DNA of 64,000 nt. Source: Embiotoca jacksoni (Eukaryota; Chordata; Actinopteri; Embiotocidae). Every line of letters begins with the position of its first letter. Position 1 is the first letter of the stretch. Position numbers and translations under genes: made by a program. The DNA lies in NCBI GenBank assembly GCA_022577435.1, contig JAKOON010000066.1:1514183-1578182 (forward strand), in the 5' to 3' direction. The notes under the pieces were generated by a model that worked only from the letters and a program-made list of their open reading frames with translations, was not told the DNA's origin and made no database searches. Shown here in pieces: positions 1-10,856 of this stretch.

Positions 1-917
1 TTCAACATCAGAGATGAAAACACCAGTGAGTTGTTTTGGTCAATGTACTGATTCTTAATGGAGAAAATGTTCTTCATTTGGTCAAAGTTCATCCAATCAC
101 GTTCATCGTTCCTTTTCCAGACTGGAGGCTGGTCAGTGATGTCATCAGGAGGCTGGTCAGTGATGTCATCAGGAGGCTGGTCAGTGATGTCATCAGGACA
201 CTGCAATGCTGCTGTCTCTTCCACTGAGTGAATGAATGTCTCTGGTCTCATGATCAACAAGACATATTGTCTGCTGACACACTGCTGTTGGTTCATCACC
301 AGACAGATATGGAACTTATTGTTTCTGATGTTGGATACACGAAGAGTTGATGTATTTTCCACCTTTTGGATTGTTTCTGGTGAACTGTTCACCAACAATG
401 TCGTATTGTCCTTAAAAACTCTTCTCTATGATCCTTGATCCCACTGCATCCACTGGACTGTCAGATTTTCAGCTGCTCCATCACATGGTATCTCCAATGT
501 TCCTCCAAGACTCGTCTCAACTCTTTTCATATCATTCATTTCACCACAAACAACAATGCTGAAGTTTGTCTCACGTGTCACTTTGTCCTCAGTCCAACAC
601 TTCTCTTGGTACAGGCCGGAGTCTGATTGTATCAACTTGTTGATTATATAAGAAGTCTCATCATACCTGTTGGTGTAAACTTGAAGTCTTTGTTTCAAGT
701 CTTCAGGTACTCTGGAGTTCTCAGTCGAGGGGTCGGAGGTGTTCCACAGGACAAACTTATCTTCACCAACAAATTTAGAAATCAGGCAGGAGTTGTTCTC
801 TTTTGGTGGATGGAAGAAATAATCGCGTCCTTGATCCATCACCTCGAGAATCTGGTCAGCTTGAATGTTGTAGATGAGAGCAACCAGCAGGAAGAAGATC
901 TGTGTGACTGCAGCCAT
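1..917 (-). pseudogene. Ig-superfamily receptor copy A, 3' part cut by window edge, in-frame TAG
   Basis: The likely start codon is at 917-915, in a strong Kozak context (A at -3, G at +4), followed by a hydrophobic signal peptide of about 19 residues. The reading frame runs through Ig domain 1 and into domain 2, then meets a TAG at 428-426 (codon 164). Beyond the stop the same frame stays open to the window edge, through the first cysteine of domain 3 and the three DDITDQPP repeats (124-195). The rest of domain 3, domain 4, the transmembrane segment and tail lie outside the window. The visible part is identical to copies B-F, so the full copy probably has the same structure. Confidence 0.85.
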
Positions 918-1359
918 TCTGCTCTGAGGTCTCCTCCTGAGTGGAACACCGACTCTGCTCACCTCGCTCTAAGTACTGTGGTCCAACCCTCAGCAGAGAC
1001 TTGTCATCTGTGGTCGGAGGAGGAACACGACTTCTTTATCAGATCGTCACGTGGAACTTTTCAGCACGACACTCTGCATCATGTGGTCTGTCTCATTTCA
1101 CAAGTTACAGATCAAAGGGTTAGATACGTTTAGTGAGGTTGCTTTTAGACAGCGAGGTGCCAGATCCATCCGTCCATTGATTATCTAGAATCAACAGCTG
1201 ACGTTGGGTGAAGGTGGAGTACACGCTGGACCGAAGGCCCAAACACACACACAACCATTAATATCCAATTCAGAACCACCAGGAACACAGAACGCATGTC
1301 TTTGTTCGGTGGGAGAACCAACCGTTGTGGGCCGACCCATCAAACATGCTGGTGGGGAG

Positions 1360-1361
<2 letters not shown>
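918..1361 (-). promoter_or_regulatory. Shared 5' flank of the receptor gene (unit A; same in all units)
   Basis: This ~440 bp segment lies upstream of the start codon and recurs at 4,715-5,158, 8,518-8,961, 12,321-12,764, 16,118-16,561 and 19,929-20,372. Its gene-proximal 400 bp also occur beside divergent copy G (23,699-24,098). That makes it the best candidate for promoter plus 5' UTR. An in-frame ATG lies 15 codons upstream of the chosen start in A-F and 23 codons upstream in G. I see no convincing TATA box. Confidence 0.4.
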
Positions 1362-1398
<37 letters not shown>

Positions 1399-1612
1399 AG
1401 ACAAGTGAAATACAGATCATCTTTGAATAGTTTTCACTGTAAAAGTCCAATTAATTACATTTTTCCGAACAAGCGATTCATTGCTGACAAACCTGGAAGA
1501 CAAAGCTGTTGTCCGGTTGTCATGGTGATAGAGTAGTGACTATTGTGGTAGATTATGCTTAAATGTGGTAGATTATGCTTAAATTGTGGTAGATTATGCT
1601 TATGATATGCCC

Positions 1613-1656
<44 letters not shown>
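1362..1656 (+). repeat. Microsatellite block, unit A: (GT)n, three ~20-bp repeats, (TA)n
   Basis: (GT)n occupies 1,362-1,396 (35 bp). Three copies of GTGGTAGATTATGCTTAAAT, slightly varied, begin at 1,545, 1,565 and 1,586. (TA)n follows at 1,616-1,656 (41 bp). Confidence 0.95.
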
Positions 1657-1659
<3 letters not shown>

Positions 1660-1696
1660 TAATCCAGTCTTAATCAAATGCTATTATGATACTATA

Positions 1697-2050
1697 TGTA
1701 ACCCTGTCAACTCAGCATTAAGATGTGCTGCACACAGCTGTGTGCCCAAGGTCATGAGAACACGAAGTAAGTCCAGTTTGGGTACTTGACAACTCACACG
1801 CGAGCTGAACTCAGATTCAGGAAGTTACAGTACCAACTCTCTATAAGGAGTTGTTACTCCTCTTGTGAAACATCCGAGACTAAAGTCCCGCCCTACTGTG
1901 TATAAAGTATGTAATATCGAGTGCTCAGATCAGACTCCAACAGAGAGACCTCTGGTTGATGTTGGGCTCTCCGTGATATCATGTATGCTGAAGTTGCTGA
2001 ATAAATCAACTTGCTGATTGAATCTGCCTATTGGTGTCTCTGATCAAACA
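1697..2050 (+). mobile_element. LTR-like segment (possible solo LTR), unit A
   Basis: The segment begins TGTAACCCTG and could end at ...TCAAACA. A TATA-like GTGTATAAAGTA lies about 1,900-1,911, and an AATAAA at about 2,001 on the same strand, in the order promoter then polyadenylation signal expected of U3-R-U5. I did not find a target-site duplication or any gag/pol sequence, so the boundaries and the LTR assignment are tentative. Its orientation is opposite to the receptor genes. Confidence 0.4.
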
Positions 2051-2059
2051 ACTCGGTGG

Positions 2060-2572
2060 AATCAACTGGTGATTTCCAACAATTTTCAAAACCTTGATGC
2101 TTTGTGAAGTTTTAAGAATGAACTTCTTCTTCAGAACGGTTGGTGAATGAGGAACATTATTCTCAGATTGTTGCACTACTTTTCCACAGTCTTTCACAGA
2201 GTGGTGAACCTCTCTCCATCTTCACTGCTGAGAGACTCCGCCTCTCTGAAATCATCTTTTATACCCAATCATGTTACTGATCTGTTGCCATGGTAACCTA
2301 ATTAGTTATGAGATGTTCCACCAGGTATTTTTTTTTATCTTTACACAACATTTCCTGTGTTTTGTTGACTCTTTTTTGAGGTGTTGCTGCAATCAAATTG
2401 ATACAAGATAAAATAATAAAAACATATTTTTCATAGACAAAAGACAACATGTCAAATGTTGAAGCTGAAAAATGTTGTTTTATTTTCAATAAAATATGGA
2501 TTTATATGATCTGCAAATCATTTTTATTTACATTTTACACAGCGTCCCAACTCTGTTAAAAACAGGGTTGTA
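2060..2572. mobile_element. Fragment of a fish DNA transposon, one end, unit A
   Basis: The stretch closing with TTTACATTTTACACAGCGTC and then a GGGTTGTA terminus is a sequence I recognise as the end of an abundant teleost DNA-transposon family. The stretches reading TATACCCAATCATGTTACTG and GAGTGGTGAACCTCT also belong to it. I cannot name the superfamily with certainty. Only one end is present, it is interrupted by small differences, and no transposase frame survives. Confidence 0.55.
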
Positions 2573-3250
2573 CATATAACAGCAACAAAACTGATAGATA
2601 ACACAATAATATGATTTATGCATTAAAAGCAACACAAATTATTTCACATATAAATGAAAATTAAACATATTATCATTACATTTCAAAACAAAATCTGTGT
2701 AATAAAACAAGACAAAAGTCAAAAGATGAAAGAAAGAATTGTTTAAATGTTTATAAAATATGATTCCAAAACAGATGAGCCGCCTCCTGTGGTCAGAGTG
2801 CAGGCAGATATCCACAACAACTTCACCATCACCTTAAATATCTTTATTTATTTGTTTCTTTATCTTCACTTCTTACTCATCTTTTCATGTCTGTTTTTAC
2901 TTTTCACATTAAGACTAATTAATAATAATAAACCCACATTTCTGACTAAGGGTGTCGCATCCAAGTGAAACTCAGTAAATAAAAAACAAAGAATTTGAAA
3001 ATATATTTCATGGATAAAACATAATTCATCACGAGTACTTCACAAAACATTTCATAGATATTTTTTGGAAACAGATGATGAAAATTTTTTATTTAAAAAA
3101 CAAATACAACCAAAATACTATAATGTTTGTCATAATAAAATCATATTTACATTTGATTCTTTTTTTTTCATCACAACAGTAGATGTGGCTTTTTGTTTGT
3201 TTTTAAGATGCACATATATCACACACTGTAAAAGCAACGAGACACAAGCA
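2573..3250 (-). other. AT-rich spacer and probable 3' UTR of the next receptor copy
   Basis: This strongly AT-rich segment lies just downstream of the stop codon of copy B. It recurs at 6,376-7,053, 10,179-10,856, 13,976-14,653, 17,787-18,464 and 21,580-22,258. On the gene strand an AATAAA is at 3,093-3,088 (copy G equivalent 22,102-22,097), about 160 bp after the stop. I see no clear poly(A) tract that would mark a retrocopy 3' end, and no other gene. Confidence 0.4.
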
Positions 3251-4714
3251 TTATAAAGATGATTCCTGCATTGGAACGTTTACGTACTCGACCACTGTGT
3301 CAGCTGGAGGCTGCTCTCCTCTCCTGGTCTTCAGGATCACAGCGAGCACAGCAACACAAAGCATCACCAGCAGGACAATGAACAGTGAGGACTTCACTAC
3401 ATGGACGGGGGAGGAAACCACAACGGGCTCTCTGAACTTTACAAGAGTTTTGGATCCTGAAACACACGGATAGTACCAGTCTAATTCTACACACCAATAC
3501 TCCCCTGTGTCTTCTACTGAGACATTAGAGATTATCAGGCTCATATTAGGGTCAGAAATGTTAAATCTGCTCGTCAGACGTTTCATCTCAAACATTGAGA
3601 CAAATTTTCCTTCTGTTTGTTTCGACTTAATGAACCAAACAGACGTCCCTCTCTCTCTCCAACTAGTGTTGCATCTGAGAGTGACTTCATCTCCCTCTGA
3701 GAAGAGCTCTACAGCAGGTGGGTCATATGTTGGACACACTACAAGATAGTACTCTTTTAATGTGTAATCACCAACACAGCTGTACACACCTGAATGATTC
3801 AACATCAGAGATGAAAACACCAGTGAGTTGTTTTGGTCAATGTACTGATTCTTAATGGAGAAAATGTTCTTCATTTGGTCAAAGTTCATCCAATCACGTT
3901 CATCGTTCCTTTTCCAGACTGGAGGCTGGTCAGTGATGTCATCAGGAGGCTGGTCAGTGATGTCATCAGGAGGCTGGTCAGTGATGTCATCAGGACACTG
4001 CAATGCTGCTGTCTCTTCCACTGAGTGAATGAATGTCTCTGGTCTCATGATCAACAAGACATATTGTCTGCTGACACACTGCTGTTGGTTCATCACCAGA
4101 CAGATATGGAACTTATTGTTTCTGATGTTGGATACACGAAGAGTTGATGTATTTTCCACCTTTTGGATTGTTTCTGGTGAACTGTTCACCAACAATGTCG
4201 TATTGTCCTTAAAAACTCTTCTCTATGATCCTTGATCCCACTGCATCCACTGGACTGTCAGATTTTCAGCTGCTCCATCACATGGTATCTCCAATGTTCC
4301 TCCAAGACTCGTCTCAACTCTTTTCATATCATTCATTTCACCACAAACAACAATGCTGAAGTTTGTCTCACGTGTCACTTTGTCCTCAGTCCAACACTTC
4401 TCTTGGTACAGGCCGGAGTCTGATTGTATCAACTTGTTGATTATATAAGAAGTCTCATCATACCTGTTGGTGTAAACTTGAAGTCTTTGTTTCAAGTCTT
4501 CAGGTACTCTGGAGTTCTCAGTCGAGGGGTCGGAGGTGTTCCACAGGACAAACTTATCTTCACCAACAAATTTAGAAATCAGGCAGGAGTTGTTCTCTTT
4601 TGGTGGATGGAAGAAATAATCGCGTCCTTGATCCATCACCTCGAGAATCTGGTCAGCTTGAATGTTGTAGATGAGAGCAACCAGCAGGAAGAAGATCTGT
4701 GTGACTGCAGCCAT
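3251..4714 (-). pseudogene. Ig-superfamily type I membrane receptor, copy B, single in-frame TAG
   Basis: One uninterrupted frame of 487 codons apart from TAG at 4,225-4,223 (codon 164). Numbering from MAAV: signal peptide about 1-19; Ig domain 1 with C44/C107; domain 2 with C145/C205; domain 3 with C240/C313; domain 4 with C348/C408 (motif DTGEYWC, as in V-set domains of the CD300/pIgR type) plus an extra C417; transmembrane helix about 444-461; tail of about 26 residues with VEYVNV (Y477). That motif fits the ITIM consensus and contains YxN, a Grb2-SH2 site type. Several N-glycosylation sequons are visible. I start at MAAV rather than 15 codons upstream because that places the signal peptide at the N-terminus and has the better Kozak context. 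No introns separate the Ig domains, unlike typical Ig genes, suggesting a retrocopy origin. Exact family is not identified; a fish inhibitory-type leukocyte receptor is the best guess. If expressed, only a 163-residue secreted fragment would be made. Confidence 0.85.
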
Positions 4715-5156
4715 TCTGCTCTGAGGTCTCCTCCTGAGTGGAACACCGACTCTGCTCACCTCGCTCTAAGTACTGTGGTCCAACCCTCAGCAGAGACTTG
4801 TCATCTGTGGTCGGAGGAGGAACACGACTTCTTTATCAGATCGTCACGTGGAACTTTTCAGCACGACACTCTGCATCATGTGGTCTGTCTCATTTCACAA
4901 GTTACAGATCAAAGGGTTAGATACGTTTAGTGAGGTTGCTTTTAGACAGCGAGGTGCCAGATCCATCCGTCCATTGATTATCTAGAATCAACAGCTGACG
5001 TTGGGTGAAGGTGGAGTACACGCTGGACCGAAGGCCCAAACACACACACAACCATTAATATCCAATTCAGAACCACCAGGAACACAGAACGCATGTCTTT
5101 GTTCGGTGGGAGAACCAACCGTTGTGGGCCGACCCATCAAACATGCTGGTGGGGAG

Positions 5157-5158
<2 letters not shown>

Positions 5159-5195
<37 letters not shown>

Positions 5196-5409
5196 AGACA
5201 AGTGAAATACAGATCATCTTTGAATAGTTTTCACTGTAAAAGTCCAATTAATTACATTTTTCCGAACAAGCGATTCATTGCTGACAAACCTGGAAGACAA
5301 AGCTGTTGTCCGGTTGTCATGGTGATAGAGTAGTGACTATTGTGGTAGATTATGCTTAAATGTGGTAGATTATGCTTAAATTGTGGTAGATTATGCTTAT
5401 GATATGCCC

Positions 5410-5459
<50 letters not shown>
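5159..5459 (+). repeat. Microsatellite block, unit B
   Basis: (GT)n at 5,159-5,193 is the same 35 bp as in unit A. (TA)n at 5,413-5,459 is 47 bp. Confidence 0.95.
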
Positions 5460-5462
<3 letters not shown>

Positions 5463-5499
5463 TAATCCAGTCTTAATCAAATGCTATTATGATACTATA

Positions 5500-5853
5500 T
5501 GTAACCCTGTCAACTCAGCATTAAGATGTGCTGCACACAGCTGTGTGCCCAAGGTCATGAGAACACGAAGTAAGTCCAGTTTGGGTACTTGACAACTCAC
5601 ACGCGAGCTGAACTCAGATTCAGGAAGTTACAGTACCAACTCTCTATAAGGAGTTGTTACTCCTCTTGTGAAACATCCGAGACTAAAGTCCCGCCCTACT
5701 GTGTATAAAGTATGTAATATCGAGTGCTCAGATCAGACTCCAACAGAGAGACCTCTGGTTGATGTTGGGCTCTCCGTGATATCATGTATGCTGAAGTTGC
5801 TGAATAAATCAACTTGCTGATTGAATCTGCCTATTGGTGTCTCTGATCAAACA
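5500..5853 (+). mobile_element. LTR-like segment, unit B
   Basis: Sequence copy of the unit A segment at the same place in the spacer, so it was present before the unit was amplified rather than inserted separately. Confidence 0.4.
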
Positions 5854-5862
5854 ACTCGGTGG

Positions 5863-6375
5863 AATCAACTGGTGATTTCCAACAATTTTCAAAACCTTGA
5901 TGCTTTGTGAAGTTTTAAGAATGAACTTCTTCTTCAGAACGGTTGGTGAATGAGGAACATTATTCTCAGATTGTTGCACTACTTTTCCACAGTCTTTCAC
6001 AGAGTGGTGAACCTCTCTCCATCTTCACTGCTGAGAGACTCCGCCTCTCTGAAATCATCTTTTATACCCAATCATGTTACTGATCTGTTGCCATGGTAAC
6101 CTAATTAGTTATGAGATGTTCCACCAGGTATTTTTTTTTATCTTTACACAACATTTCCTGTGTTTTGTTGACTCTTTTTTGAGGTGTTGCTGCAATCAAA
6201 TTGATACAAGATAAAATAATAAAAACATATTTTTCATAGACAAAAGACAACATGTCAAATGTTGAAGCTGAAAAATGTTGTTTTATTTTCAATAAAATAT
6301 GGATTTATATGATCTGCAAATCATTTTTATTTACATTTTACACAGCGTCCCAACTCTGTTAAAAACAGGGTTGTA
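5863..6375. mobile_element. DNA transposon fragment, unit B
   Basis: Same fragment as in unit A; its terminus GGGTTGTA ends at 6,375. Confidence 0.55.
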
Positions 6376-7053
6376 CATATAACAGCAACAAAACTGATAG
6401 ATAACACAATAATATGATTTATGCATTAAAAGCAACACAAATTATTTCACATATAAATGAAAATTAAACATATTATCATTACATTTCAAAACAAAATCTG
6501 TGTAATAAAACAAGACAAAAGTCAAAAGATGAAAGAAAGAATTGTTTAAATGTTTATAAAATATGATTCCAAAACAGATGAGCCGCCTCCTGTGGTCAGA
6601 GTGCAGGCAGATATCCACAACAACTTCACCATCACCTTAAATATCTTTATTTATTTGTTTCTTTATCTTCACTTCTTACTCATCTTTTCATGTCTGTTTT
6701 TACTTTTCACATTAAGACTAATTAATAATAATAAACCCACATTTCTGACTAAGGGTGTCGCATCCAAGTGAAACTCAGTAAATAAAAAACAAAGAATTTG
6801 AAAATATATTTCATGGATAAAACATAATTCATCACGAGTACTTCACAAAACATTTCATAGATATTTTTTGGAAACAGATGATGAAAATTTTTTATTTAAA
6901 AAACAAATACAACCAAAATACTATAATGTTTGTCATAATAAAATCATATTTACATTTGATTCTTTTTTTTTCATCACAACAGTAGATGTGGCTTTTTGTT
7001 TGTTTTTAAGATGCACATATATCACACACTGTAAAAGCAACGAGACACAAGCA

Positions 7054-8517
7054 TTATAAAGATGATTCCTGCATTGGAACGTTTACGTACTCGACCACTG
7101 TGTCAGCTGGAGGCTGCTCTCCTCTCCTGGTCTTCAGGATCACAGCGAGCACAGCAACACAAAGCATCACCAGCAGGACAATGAACAGTGAGGACTTCAC
7201 TACATGGACGGGGGAGGAAACCACAACGGGCTCTCTGAACTTTACAAGAGTTTTGGATCCTGAAACACACGGATAGTACCAGTCTAATTCTACACACCAA
7301 TACTCCCCTGTGTCTTCTACTGAGACATTAGAGATTATCAGGCTCATATTAGGGTCAGAAATGTTAAATCTGCTCGTCAGACGTTTCATCTCAAACATTG
7401 AGACAAATTTTCCTTCTGTTTGTTTCGACTTAATGAACCAAACAGACGTCCCTCTCTCTCTCCAACTAGTGTTGCATCTGAGAGTGACTTCATCTCCCTC
7501 TGAGAAGAGCTCTACAGCAGGTGGGTCATATGTTGGACACACTACAAGATAGTACTCTTTTAATGTGTAATCACCAACACAGCTGTACACACCTGAATGA
7601 TTCAACATCAGAGATGAAAACACCAGTGAGTTGTTTTGGTCAATGTACTGATTCTTAATGGAGAAAATGTTCTTCATTTGGTCAAAGTTCATCCAATCAC
7701 GTTCATCGTTCCTTTTCCAGACTGGAGGCTGGTCAGTGATGTCATCAGGAGGCTGGTCAGTGATGTCATCAGGAGGCTGGTCAGTGATGTCATCAGGACA
7801 CTGCAATGCTGCTGTCTCTTCCACTGAGTGAATGAATGTCTCTGGTCTCATGATCAACAAGACATATTGTCTGCTGACACACTGCTGTTGGTTCATCACC
7901 AGACAGATATGGAACTTATTGTTTCTGATGTTGGATACACGAAGAGTTGATGTATTTTCCACCTTTTGGATTGTTTCTGGTGAACTGTTCACCAACAATG
8001 TCGTATTGTCCTTAAAAACTCTTCTCTATGATCCTTGATCCCACTGCATCCACTGGACTGTCAGATTTTCAGCTGCTCCATCACATGGTATCTCCAATGT
8101 TCCTCCAAGACTCGTCTCAACTCTTTTCATATCATTCATTTCACCACAAACAACAATGCTGAAGTTTGTCTCACGTGTCACTTTGTCCTCAGTCCAACAC
8201 TTCTCTTGGTACAGGCCGGAGTCTGATTGTATCAACTTGTTGATTATATAAGAAGTCTCATCATACCTGTTGGTGTAAACTTGAAGTCTTTGTTTCAAGT
8301 CTTCAGGTACTCTGGAGTTCTCAGTCGAGGGGTCGGAGGTGTTCCACAGGACAAACTTATCTTCACCAACAAATTTAGAAATCAGGCAGGAGTTGTTCTC
8401 TTTTGGTGGATGGAAGAAATAATCGCGTCCTTGATCCATCACCTCGAGAATCTGGTCAGCTTGAATGTTGTAGATGAGAGCAACCAGCAGGAAGAAGATC
8501 TGTGTGACTGCAGCCAT
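7054..8517 (-). pseudogene. Ig-superfamily receptor, copy C, single in-frame TAG
   Basis: Same architecture as copy B: signal peptide, four Ig domains, transmembrane helix and ITIM-like tail in one exon. The premature TAG is at 8,028-8,026 (codon 164). The 24-bp in-frame minisatellite has three units (7,724-7,795). The predicted protein is identical to copy B. The one nearby difference from other units, C to T at 8,587, is upstream of the start codon and does not alter the frame. Confidence 0.85.
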
Positions 8518-8959
8518 TCTGCTCTGAGGTCTCCTCCTGAGTGGAACACCGACTCTGCTCACCTCGCTCTAAGTACTGTGGTCCAACTCTCAGCAGAGAC
8601 TTGTCATCTGTGGTCGGAGGAGGAACACGACTTCTTTATCAGATCGTCACGTGGAACTTTTCAGCACGACACTCTGCATCATGTGGTCTGTCTCATTTCA
8701 CAAGTTACAGATCAAAGGGTTAGATACGTTTAGTGAGGTTGCTTTTAGACAGCGAGGTGCCAGATCCATCCGTCCATTGATTATCTAGAATCAACAGCTG
8801 ACGTTGGGTGAAGGTGGAGTACACGCTGGACCGAAGGCCCAAACACACACACAACCATTAATATCCAATTCAGAACCACCAGGAACACAGAACGCATGTC
8901 TTTGTTCGGTGGGAGAACCAACCGTTGTGGGCCGACCCATCAAACATGCTGGTGGGGAG

Positions 8960-8961
<2 letters not shown>

Positions 8962-8998
<37 letters not shown>

Positions 8999-9212
8999 AG
9001 ACAAGTGAAATACAGATCATCTTTGAATAGTTTTCACTGTAAAAGTCCAATTAATTACATTTTTCCGAACAAGCGATTCATTGCTGACAAACCTGGAAGA
9101 CAAAGCTGTTGTCCGGTTGTCATGGTGATAGAGTAGTGACTATTGTGGTAGATTATGCTTAAATGTGGTAGATTATGCTTAAATTGTGGTAGATTATGCT
9201 TATGATATGCCC

Positions 9213-9262
<50 letters not shown>
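8962..9262 (+). repeat. Microsatellite block, unit C
   Basis: (GT)n at 8,962-8,996 (35 bp), the three ~20-bp repeats, and (TA)n at 9,216-9,262 (47 bp). Confidence 0.95.
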
Positions 9263-9265
<3 letters not shown>

Positions 9266-9302
9266 TAATCCAGTCTTAATCAAATGCTATTATGATACTA
9301 TA

Positions 9303-9656
9303 TGTAACCCTGTCAACTCAGCATTAAGATGTGCTGCACACAGCTGTGTGCCCAAGGTCATGAGAACACGAAGTAAGTCCAGTTTGGGTACTTGACAACT
9401 CACACGCGAGCTGAACTCAGATTCAGGAAGTTACAGTACCAACTCTCTATAAGGAGTTGTTACTCCTCTTGTGAAACATCCGAGACTAAAGTCCCGCCCT
9501 ACTGTGTATAAAGTATGTAATATCGAGTGCTCAGATCAGACTCCAACAGAGAGACCTCTGGTTGATGTTGGGCTCTCCGTGATATCATGTATGCTGAAGT
9601 TGCTGAATAAATCAACTTGCTGATTGAATCTGCCTATTGGTGTCTCTGATCAAACA
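9303..9656 (+). mobile_element. LTR-like segment, unit C
   Basis: Copy of the unit A segment, carried by unit duplication. Confidence 0.4.
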
Positions 9657-9665
9657 ACTCGGTGG

Positions 9666-10178
9666 AATCAACTGGTGATTTCCAACAATTTTCAAAACCT
9701 TGATGCTTTGTGAAGTTTTAAGAATGAACTTCTTCTTCAGAACGGTTGGTGAATGAGGAACATTATTCTCAGATTGTTGCACTACTTTTCCACAGTCTTT
9801 CACAGAGTGGTGAACCTCTCTCCATCTTCACTGCTGAGAGACTCCGCCTCTCTGAAATCATCTTTTATACCCAATCATGTTACTGATCTGTTGCCATGGT
9901 AACCTAATTAGTTATGAGATGTTCCACCAGGTATTTTTTTTTATCTTTACACAACATTTCCTGTGTTTTGTTGACTCTTTTTTGAGGTGTTGCTGCAATC
10001 AAATTGATACAAGATAAAATAATAAAAACATATTTTTCATAGACAAAAGACAACATGTCAAATGTTGAAGCTGAAAAATGTTGTTTTATTTTCAATAAAA
10101 TATGGATTTATATGATCTGCAAATCATTTTTATTTACATTTTACACAGCGTCCCAACTCTGTTAAAAACAGGGTTGTA
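9666..10178. mobile_element. DNA transposon fragment, unit C
   Basis: Same fragment as in unit A, duplicated with the unit. Confidence 0.55.
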
Positions 10179-10856
10179 CATATAACAGCAACAAAACTGA
10201 TAGATAACACAATAATATGATTTATGCATTAAAAGCAACACAAATTATTTCACATATAAATGAAAATTAAACATATTATCATTACATTTCAAAACAAAAT
10301 CTGTGTAATAAAACAAGACAAAAGTCAAAAGATGAAAGAAAGAATTGTTTAAATGTTTATAAAATATGATTCCAAAACAGATGAGCCGCCTCCTGTGGTC
10401 AGAGTGCAGGCAGATATCCACAACAACTTCACCATCACCTTAAATATCTTTATTTATTTGTTTCTTTATCTTCACTTCTTACTCATCTTTTCATGTCTGT
10501 TTTTACTTTTCACATTAAGACTAATTAATAATAATAAACCCACATTTCTGACTAAGGGTGTCGCATCCAAGTGAAACTCAGTAAATAAAAAACAAAGAAT
10601 TTGAAAATATATTTCATGGATAAAACATAATTCATCACGAGTACTTCACAAAACATTTCATAGATATTTTTTGGAAACAGATGATGAAAATTTTTTATTT
10701 AAAAAACAAATACAACCAAAATACTATAATGTTTGTCATAATAAAATCATATTTACATTTGATTCTTTTTTTTTCATCACAACAGTAGATGTGGCTTTTT
10801 GTTTGTTTTTAAGATGCACATATATCACACACTGTAAAAGCAACGAGACACAAGCA

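Noticed and set aside
627..1133. 168-codon plus-strand frame opposite the receptor gene (repeated in each unit)
   Set aside because: It is the antisense shadow of the Ig domain 1 coding region; its composition is explained by the minus-strand gene.
1204..1536. 110-codon plus-strand frame with a Cys-Val run
   Set aside because: The Cys-Val run is just translation of (GT)n, with no recognisable domain on either side.
2006..2197. 63-codon minus-strand frame, repeated per unit, as a small gene
   Set aside because: It spans the LTR-like segment and the transposon fragment and has no domain, so it is probably non-coding or transposon debris.
4223..4225. Programmed readthrough or recoding at the TAG of the receptor
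   Set aside because: The following bases (AGA) do not fit the CTAG readthrough context, there is no evident stem-loop, and copy G shows an ordinary sense codon here. A plain nonsense change is simpler.
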